From: Herbidospora solisilvae
GTDB lineage: Bacteria > Actinomycetota > Actinomycetes > Streptosporangiales > Streptosporangiaceae
Reading direction: 5' to 3'
DNA length: 64,000 nt
NCBI RefSeq assembly: GCF_009901565.1
Contig: NZ_WXEW01000008.1
Location: 186,001 to 250,000 of the forward strand
Shown here: positions 59,498 to 64,000 of the stretch, in pieces
Numbering within the stretch: the stretch's first letter is position 1
Layout of the letters: each line of letters starts with the position of its first letter
Notes under the pieces: model-generated
What the model was told of the DNA's origin: nothing
What the model saw: only the letters and a program-made list of their open reading frames with translations
The model's database searches: none
Position numbers and translations under genes: made by a program

Positions 59498-60778
59498 GCT
59501 GTCTCGCGGACCAGCATCACCGTCAACGTCTCCCACCAGGGCCGCAGCTCCAGCTTCTCCGCCCCGGTCGAGGTGCCCACGGGGACCGGGCCGTTCCCCG
59601 TGGTCGTCGTGTACGGGGGATTCGGCGCCGACGTCAACGCCATCAAGGCCGCCGGGGTCGCCGTCATCAGGTACGACCCCTACACGGTCGGCCGCGAGGG
59701 CACTCCGCGAAACAACAAGCAGGGCGCTTTCTACAGCATCTACGGCGCGCAGAGCCAGACCGGGCTCCTGGTCGCCTGGGGCTGGGGCGTCTCCCGCATC
59801 ATCGACGTCATCGAGTCGTCCGGGAGCTCGATCCTCAAGGCCGACGCCACCGGCGTGACCGGGTGTTCCCGCTTCGGCAAGGGCGCCTTCGTCGCGGGCG
59901 CGTTCGACCAGCGCATCTCGCTGACCATGCCGATCGAGTCGGGCACGGCCGGCGTGCCGATCCTGAGAGGGGTCCCAGGAGAAGGGGCGCAGAGCCTGAG
60001 CAGCGCCTACGGCGAGCAGCCCTGGTTCGGCGACGCGTTCGGCTCGTTCACCGGCAGCCCGGCCCGGCTCCCCGTCGACACGCACAGCGTGGTCGCCATG
60101 ATCGCTCCACGCGGCCTGTACGTCATGGACAACCCGCACATCGCCAACCTCGGCCCGCGCTCGGCCGGCGTCGCGGCCCTGGCCGGAGCCGAGGTCTACA
60201 AGGCGCTCGGCGCGGGCGACGACATCTCCTACTGGTTGGACGTCGCCGACGGCACCCACTGCGCCAACCGCGCGGAGTGGCGCGACCAGCTCAACAAGAA
60301 CCTGCGCAAGCACCTGCTGAAGACCGGCGACGACGCGGGCGCGATCCGCGTCTCGTCGCGGGCGTCGGGCAAGCTGGCGGAGTGGCGCGACTGGACCACC
60401 CCCACCCTGACCGACGGCCCGAACCCGACCCCCACGCCGACCCCGACACCGACTCCCACCCCGACCCCCTCCCCGAACCCGGGTGGAGCGTGCTCGGCGA
60501 CGTACCGCCAGGTCAACGCGTGGCCGCAGGGCTTCCAGGGTGAGGTGACGGTACGGGCCGGCGCCGCAGCCATCCAGGGCTGGAGCGTGACCTGGACCTG
60601 GCCCGGCTCGCAGACCATCACCCAGATCTGGGGCGGCCTGCGCTCGGGCGCCGGTCAGAACGTGACCGTCCGCAACGAGACCTACAACGGCAACCTCGGC
60701 GCCAACGCGAGCACCACGTTCGGCTTCAACGGCGGCGGCGCGGCCGTGACACCCACTCTGGCCTGCACCAGCCCATGA
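59498..60778 (+). pseudogene. 5'-truncated CE15 glucuronoyl esterase with CBM2
   Basis: From about 59498 the frame encodes a recognisable CE15 N-terminal strand region (TSITVNVSHQGRSSSFSAP, then PTGTGPFPVVVVYGGFG), but it runs back to a stop at 59474-59476 with no plausible start or signal peptide. The first in-frame start is GTG 59573, inside the domain. The remaining body is good: nucleophile GCSRFGKGA, GTHC histidine, a Pro/Thr linker and a C-terminal CBM2 cellulose-binding domain (CSATYRQVNAWPQGFQGEV). The intact enzyme would cleave lignin-glucuronoxylan esters outside the cell. Without a signal it cannot be secreted, so I call it a pseudogene. Confidence 0.75.
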
Positions 60779-60782
60779 TGAG

Positions 60783-60812
60783 AGGGCCCGTGGCGACGCG
60801 GGCCCTTTATTC
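60783..60812 (+). terminator. Rho-independent terminator after the CE15-CBM2 gene
   Basis: AGGGCCCG (60783-60790) pairs with CGGGCCCT (60799-60806) and is followed by TTATTC. Confidence 0.85.
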
Positions 60813-60816
60813 TGAC

Positions 60817-60845
60817 TTGCCGGTTTACAGCAACATCGGCACGAT
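60817..60845 (+). promoter_or_regulatory. Promoter 1 of the pseudo-metallopeptidase family
   Basis: TTGCCG (60817-60822), a 17-bp spacer and CACGAT (60840-60845) precede GTG 60855 by 9 nt. The same layout is repeated before the next two genes. Confidence 0.7.
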
Positions 60846-60854
60846 GTGGGGCTT

Positions 60855-61625
60855 GTGAGACGAACCCTCATCCCCGGCCTGGTCTTAATCGTCGCCCTCG
60901 CAGGACTCGCGACACCCGCACACGCAGACCCCGCCGACGACCCCAAGCTCATCGACAACGCCCTCTACGCGAGTGGCACGATCCCCCGTTCCACCTGCGC
61001 CGAGAAGCCGATCAAGAAGCGCAACGACCCGGCCACCGCCAGGGCCTACTTCGCCACCGTGACGGCCTGCCTCGACCGCGTCTGGACCAAGCAGCTCGCC
61101 AAGGCGGGCGTGAAGTTCAGGAAGCCCAAGCTCAAGCTGCTCGCGAAGGACCCCAAGAGCTACTGCGGGTCGAAGTGGGACCGGTGGGACGGCATCGACT
61201 ACTGCGAGGACAACCGGGAGATCATGGCGGTCCTCGACCGGACCATCCTCAACCTCGACCCCGACGATCTGTGGATCTTCACCGCACTCTCGAACCGGTA
61301 CGCCGAGCACGTGCAGTACCTGACGGGCATCGAGACGGCCATGTTCAAGATCCTTCCCGACGAGGGCGAACCCGGTTATGAGGAAACCCACCGCCGGGTC
61401 TACCTGCAGGCGTACTGCCTCTCGGGCGTCTTCACCGCGAGCGTCTTCAAGTCGCTGCCGCGTAAGACGTCCGAGTGGACCCACATCGTCAAGGCGCACA
61501 CCGAATTCGCCCACCGGATGGTGGGAAGCGCCAAGAACATCACGTACTGGATGAACCGCGGCTTCAACTCGCGCAACCCCAAGTACTGCAACACCTGGAC
61601 GGCCTCCAACGCGCAGGTTGCCTGA
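60855..61625 (+). CDS. Secreted Zn_peptidase-like protein 1, HExxH lost
   Basis: 256 residues from GTG 60855, chosen by homology with the two paralogues (MRR start). A Sec signal (MRRTLIPGLVLIVALAGLATPAHA) precedes a domain matching actinobacterial neutral zinc metallopeptidases: ACLDRVWTKQLAKAGVKFRKP, SYCGSKW, YCEDNREI, VYLQAYCLSGVF and ITYWMNRGFNSRNPKYCNTW. Where the family has AHEVGHHVQ this protein has SNRYAEHVQ (146-154), so both histidines and the glutamate of HExxH are gone, and ELQAD is YLQAY. Six cysteines are shared with the paralogues. It should be a stable extracellular protein without protease activity. Confidence 0.85.
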   Translation: MRRTLIPGLVLIVALAGLATPAHADPADDPKLIDNALYASGTIPRSTCAEKPIKKRNDPATARAYFATVTACLDRVWTKQLAKAGVKFRKPKLKLLAKDPKSYCGSKWDRWDGIDYCEDNREIMAVLDRTILNLDPDDLWIFTALSNRYAEHVQYLTGIETAMFKILPDEGEPGYEETHRRVYLQAYCLSGVFTASVFKSLPRKTSEWTHIVKAHTEFAHRMVGSAKNITYWMNRGFNSRNPKYCNTWTASNAQVA

Positions 61626-61650
61626 CCACGACGGACCTCGCCGCGGGCCC

Positions 61651-61679
61651 TTGCGCGATCTTCGGCGAACCACCACGAT
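61651..61679 (+). promoter_or_regulatory. Promoter 2 of the pseudo-metallopeptidase family
   Basis: TTGCGC (61651-61656), a 17-bp spacer and CACGAT (61674-61679) precede GTG 61689 by 9 nt. The spacer is similar to that of copy 3 (GATC at the start, CGGCGA in the middle). Confidence 0.7.
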
Positions 61680-61688
61680 CGGGGATTT

Positions 61689-62468
61689 GTGCGACGAGCC
61701 CTCATCCCCGGTCTGGTGTCCGCCCTCGCCCTCGCCCTCGCAGGGCTCGCGTCACCCGCGGGCGCCCACCCTCAGTCCGACCCCCTGCTGGCCGAGAACG
61801 CCCTCTATTCGACAGGGCCGATCCCGCGTTCCTCCTGCGCGGAGAAGCCGGTCAAACGGCGCAACCACTACCCGACCGCCAAGGCCTACGTGACCTTCGT
61901 CGCCGCCTGTCTCGACCGGGTCTGGTCGAAACAGTTCGCCAAGGCGAAGTTGCCGTTCAGGAAGCCCAAGCTCCAGCTGCTCGCCAAGAACCCCGTGTGG
62001 CACTGCGACCTCAAATGGGACAAGCGCTGGACGTCCAGCTACTGCGGGGACTACCGGACGATCACCGTCGTCCTCGACCGGCGGCTCCTCCGCGACCCCG
62101 ACGACCTGTCCCTCTTCACTCTCACCGCCGCCCTCTACGGCCAGCACGTGCAGCGGCTCGCCGGGATCGAGAAGGCGTGGGTGCGGGCTCTCCCCGAGCC
62201 GGCCGACCTCGGTTACGAGGAGGACGTGGACGACATCATCCGCCGTGTGCTGCTGCAGGCGGAGTGTCTCGGCGCCGCCTTCACCAGCAGCGTCTACGGG
62301 TCGATGCCGCGTGACCGGGCCGACTGGGCCGCCGTCGTGCGCAAGAGGGCCAAGGAGCGCCACATGGGGGGAGCGGAGAACATCACGTACTGGCTGAACC
62401 AGGGTTTCGCCTCCCGGGACCTGCAGGACTGCAACACGTGGCGGGCGGAGAACTGGCGGGTCGCGTAG
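61689..62468 (+). CDS. Secreted Zn_peptidase-like protein 2, HExxH lost
   Basis: A 259-residue paralogue of the preceding protein with signal MRRALIPGLVSALALALAGLASPAGA. The six cysteines are kept (SSCAEKP, AACLDRVW, WHCDLKW, YCGDYRT, AECLGAAF, QDCNTW). At the zinc site it reads AALYGQHVQ, again without HExxH. It is the most divergent of the three, with an inserted acidic segment (LGYEEDVDDIIRR). It has its own promoter and is probably transcribed separately. Gene order and equal spacing show a local triplication. Confidence 0.85.
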   Translation: MRRALIPGLVSALALALAGLASPAGAHPQSDPLLAENALYSTGPIPRSSCAEKPVKRRNHYPTAKAYVTFVAACLDRVWSKQFAKAKLPFRKPKLQLLAKNPVWHCDLKWDKRWTSSYCGDYRTITVVLDRRLLRDPDDLSLFTLTAALYGQHVQRLAGIEKAWVRALPEPADLGYEEDVDDIIRRVLLQAECLGAAFTSSVYGSMPRDRADWAAVVRKRAKERHMGGAENITYWLNQGFASRDLQDCNTWRAENWRVA

Positions 62469-62475
62469 CTCCGCC

Positions 62476-62504
62476 TTGCATGATCGTGCGGCGACCGCCA
62501 CGAT
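62476..62504 (+). promoter_or_regulatory. Promoter 3 of the pseudo-metallopeptidase family
   Basis: TTGCAT (62476-62481), a 17-bp spacer and CACGAT (62499-62504) precede ATG 62514 by 9 nt. Confidence 0.7.
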
Positions 62505-62513
62505 CGTGGGCCT

Positions 62514-63266
62514 ATGCGACGAATCCTGCTCTCCGCCTTGCTCTTATCCCTGGTGACGGCGACCCCGGCCCACGCCGATCCGTCCAGGGACCACAGGCTC
62601 ATCGACAACGCCCTCTACGACGCGGGACCGATTCCCCGCTCCTCCTGCGCCGAGAAGCCGATCGACCGGCGCAACCACGTGCCGACCGCGCGGAAGTACG
62701 TGACCTTCGTGATGGGCTGCCTCGACCGGGTCTGGTCCAAGTACCTCGCCGAGGCCGGCATCCCGTACAAGAAGCCCAAGCTCAAGCTGCTCACCAAGGA
62801 CCCGAAGAAGTACTGCGGCCTGGACTGGGCGGACTACGAGTACGCCTGGTACTGCTATGCCAACAGAGAGATCATGGTCGTCCTCGACCGGACCCTGCTC
62901 AACATCGACCCAGACGACCTGTACATCTTCACCATGCTCGCCGGGTTCTACGGCGAGCACGTGCAATATCTGGCGGGCATCGAGGAGGCCAGGCTTGAGG
63001 AGGAATCGGACGAGCCCTACACGGACTTCCGGCGTTCTCTCCTACAGAGTCTCTGCCTTTCCGGCGCCTTCACCGGTAGCGTCTACAAGTCCATGCCGCG
63101 GAATGTGGGCGACTGGAAGTTCATCGTGAAGCAGCGGGGCAAGGTGGTGCAAGACCGCTTCTACGGGAAGCCGGCGAGCATCGCGTACTGGATGAACCGC
63201 GGCTTCAAGTCGCGTGACCCCAAGTACTGCAACACCTGGACGGCCCCCAAGGCCAAGGTCGCCTGA
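62514..63266 (+). CDS. Secreted Zn_peptidase-like protein 3, HExxH lost
   Basis: The third paralogue, 250 residues, with signal MRRILLSALLLSLVTATPAHA. It is closest to copy 1 (YCYANREIMVVLDRTLLNIDPDDLYIF, partial quote; SIAYWMNRGFKSRDPKYCNTW). The former zinc site reads AGFYGEHVQ, and ELQAD is LLQSL. All six cysteines are present. Conservation of the fold, cysteines and promoters across three copies, with consistent loss of the metal site, suggests selection for a non-enzymatic extracellular role. Confidence 0.85.
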   Translation: MRRILLSALLLSLVTATPAHADPSRDHRLIDNALYDAGPIPRSSCAEKPIDRRNHVPTARKYVTFVMGCLDRVWSKYLAEAGIPYKKPKLKLLTKDPKKYCGLDWADYEYAWYCYANREIMVVLDRTLLNIDPDDLYIFTMLAGFYGEHVQYLAGIEEARLEEESDEPYTDFRRSLLQSLCLSGAFTGSVYKSMPRNVGDWKFIVKQRGKVVQDRFYGKPASIAYWMNRGFKSRDPKYCNTWTAPKAKVA

Positions 63267-63342
63267 AATCTCAGGTTCTTGCCAAGAAGGGTCCCTATCG
63301 TCCCGAGCGCCACAACCGCTCACACGAAAGGGAATCCCTCCC

Positions 63343-63873
63343 ATGCGGCGTAGTACCTTCGTCCCCGCTCTGCTCGGCGCGGCTCTGGCCGGCGCCACCC
63401 TGGTCGGCGTGGCCCCCGCCTCGGCGACCACCGGCACCCCGTGCGAGAAGGCGCCGTGGATCGGCCAGGTGCAGGGCAAGCCCAAGGGTCTCACCCCGGG
63501 GGCCCGGGCCGGTGACTACTTCTGGCACGACAGGGCCGGCTTCCACCTGCGCATCACCCAGAAGAAGCCGCGCAAGGCCACGGTCTACACCGGCACGATC
63601 ACCTCGAACACCCCGATCCGCGACTTCAAGTGGGTCAAGCTCGAGGAGAAGCAGGACTCGGTCGTGCTGTCCGAGGACAAGCTGACCATCACCTTCAAGG
63701 TCGTCAACCACGGCTGGGTCGACGGCTTCTCGTTCCGCACCTCGTGCGCCGACAGCCTCACCGTCTCGGCGCTGACCATCAACTCGAAGCCGCTGCCGGC
63801 CGGCAAGGTCTACCTGGGCAAGACCAAGGCCCACCCGGCCTCCATTCCCTTCACCGTGCACCGTAAGGCCTAA
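63343..63873 (+). CDS. Secreted protein of unknown function
   Basis: A 176-residue protein from ATG 63343 (AAAGGGAA upstream). A Sec signal (MRRSTFVPALLGAALAGATLVGVAPASA) is followed by a compact beta-rich domain with two cysteines (TPCEKAPW and RTSCADSL) that could form one disulfide. The motif DYFWHDRAGFHLRITQ and the later LTITFKVVNHGWVDGFSF suggest a beta-sandwich. I recognise no family. It lies after the three metallopeptidase-like genes but lacks their CACGAT promoter layout. Confidence 0.8.
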   Translation: MRRSTFVPALLGAALAGATLVGVAPASATTGTPCEKAPWIGQVQGKPKGLTPGARAGDYFWHDRAGFHLRITQKKPRKATVYTGTITSNTPIRDFKWVKLEEKQDSVVLSEDKLTITFKVVNHGWVDGFSFRTSCADSLTVSALTINSKPLPAGKVYLGKTKAHPASIPFTVHRKA

Positions 63874-63882
63874 ACTGCCAGG

Positions 63883-63902
63883 TCCGGCCGCATATGGCCG
63901 GA
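63883..63902. terminator. Hairpin between the secreted protein gene and the response regulator gene
   Basis: TCCGGCC pairs with GGCCGGA around GCATAT (7-bp stem, 6-nt loop). It directly abuts the ribosome site GGAGGT at 63903, so it could be a weak terminator for the upstream gene or modulate translation of the next. Confidence 0.45.
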
Positions 63903-63915
63903 GGAGGTAAAGCAG

Positions 63916-64000
63916 ATGGGCGCACACCGGATTCTCGCCGTGGACGACGACCCGGCGATCCTGCGGGTGCTGCGGCGAGGGCTCACCCTGGAAGGCTTCA
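63916..64000 (+). CDS. Response regulator, N-terminal fragment (cut by window edge)
   Basis: ATG 63916 follows GGAGGT by 7 nt. The 28 visible codons read HRILAVDDDPAILRVLRRGL, the first strand and acidic pocket of a CheY-like receiver domain, as in OmpR-type regulators. The phosphoacceptor aspartate and output domain lie outside the window. Confidence 0.88.
   Translation, partial: MGAHRILAVDDDPAILRVLRRGLTLEGF

Noticed and set aside
60424-60480. Short CCGACC-type DNA repeats (also at 46150-46190)
   Set aside because: They encode Pro/Thr linkers of secreted proteins; there are no spacers, so they are not CRISPR or a mobile repeat.
1-64000. tRNA, rRNA, riboswitch, CRISPR, integrase or transposase genes
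   Set aside because: Looked for by eye on both strands; nothing convincing was found. A tRNAscan and Rfam search would be decisive.

Overview
The window reads as chromosome of a high-GC filamentous actinomycete. The evidence is very high GC with strong third-position bias, GTG starts, ATGA/GTGA overlaps, a sugar ABC importer without its own ATPase, and many secreted carbohydrate enzymes, XRE/MmyB, BTAD and SpoIIE-type regulators. The order Streptosporangiales (Nonomuraea/Microbispora-like) is a guess from general gene style only. I saw no rRNA, tRNA, CRISPR array, insertion sequence or phage gene. The first gene (STAS protein) and the last gene (response regulator) are cut by the window edges.

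Positions 1-1585 hold a STAS protein overlapping a GAF-SpoIIE phosphatase, a partner-switching pair. Positions 1572-17515 form a large catabolic locus. Fourteen leftward genes encode a Gfo/Idh/MocA dehydrogenase, a CUT1 sugar importer (binding lipoprotein and two permeases), an FGGY kinase, two zinc alcohol dehydrogenases, a DhnA/LsrF-type aldolase, an acetylxylan-esterase-like hydrolase, an ACMSD-type amidohydrolase, two DJ-1/PfpI proteins, a phosphotriesterase-family hydrolase, a GlcG/HbpS protein and an SDR. A rightward pair encodes a C45 (penicillin acyltransferase-like) hydrolase and a FadR-type GntR regulator. A short palindrome-like motif recurs at three intergenic sites. The genes imply uptake, deacylation or hydrolysis, oxidation, phosphorylation and aldol cleavage of a decorated sugar or polyol; the substrate is unknown.

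Positions 17502-26335 carry a transmembrane Ser/Thr kinase behind a Clp-N/HTH protein whose apparently leaderless promoter is built into two perfect palindromes, then a 2144-residue secreted multidomain protein. Positions 26384-39873 are a patchwork of small regulator-target units: TetR plus an SRPBCC remnant, an AlkZ-like glycosylase, an RTX-like secreted protein, XRE/MmyB plus SDR, a StyA/StyB-like flavin monooxygenase pair with AraC, a BTAD/NB-ARC regulator, and TetR with a divergent FAD monooxygenase.

Positions 40080-45757 hold two divergent secreted glycoside hydrolases (GH95-like and GH3) separated by three LacI-type palindromes. Positions 45881-58618 contain an anchored surface protein, an ankyrin protein, a DNA glycosylase-like protein, SDRs, an ArsR/SRPBCC pair, a secreted double amidase with a degenerate second half, a NUDIX protein, a VapBC-like toxin-antitoxin pair, a propionyl-CoA synthetase and an IMPase-like protein with an altered metal site.

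Positions 58690-64000 contain a small membrane peptide, an unrecognised protein and a 5'-truncated CE15-CBM2 esterase. Then come three tandem secreted paralogues related to neutral zinc metallopeptidases. All three have lost HExxH, and each has the same promoter layout (TTGC, 17 bp to CACGAT, 9 nt to the start). This triplicated family is the most unusual object I found.
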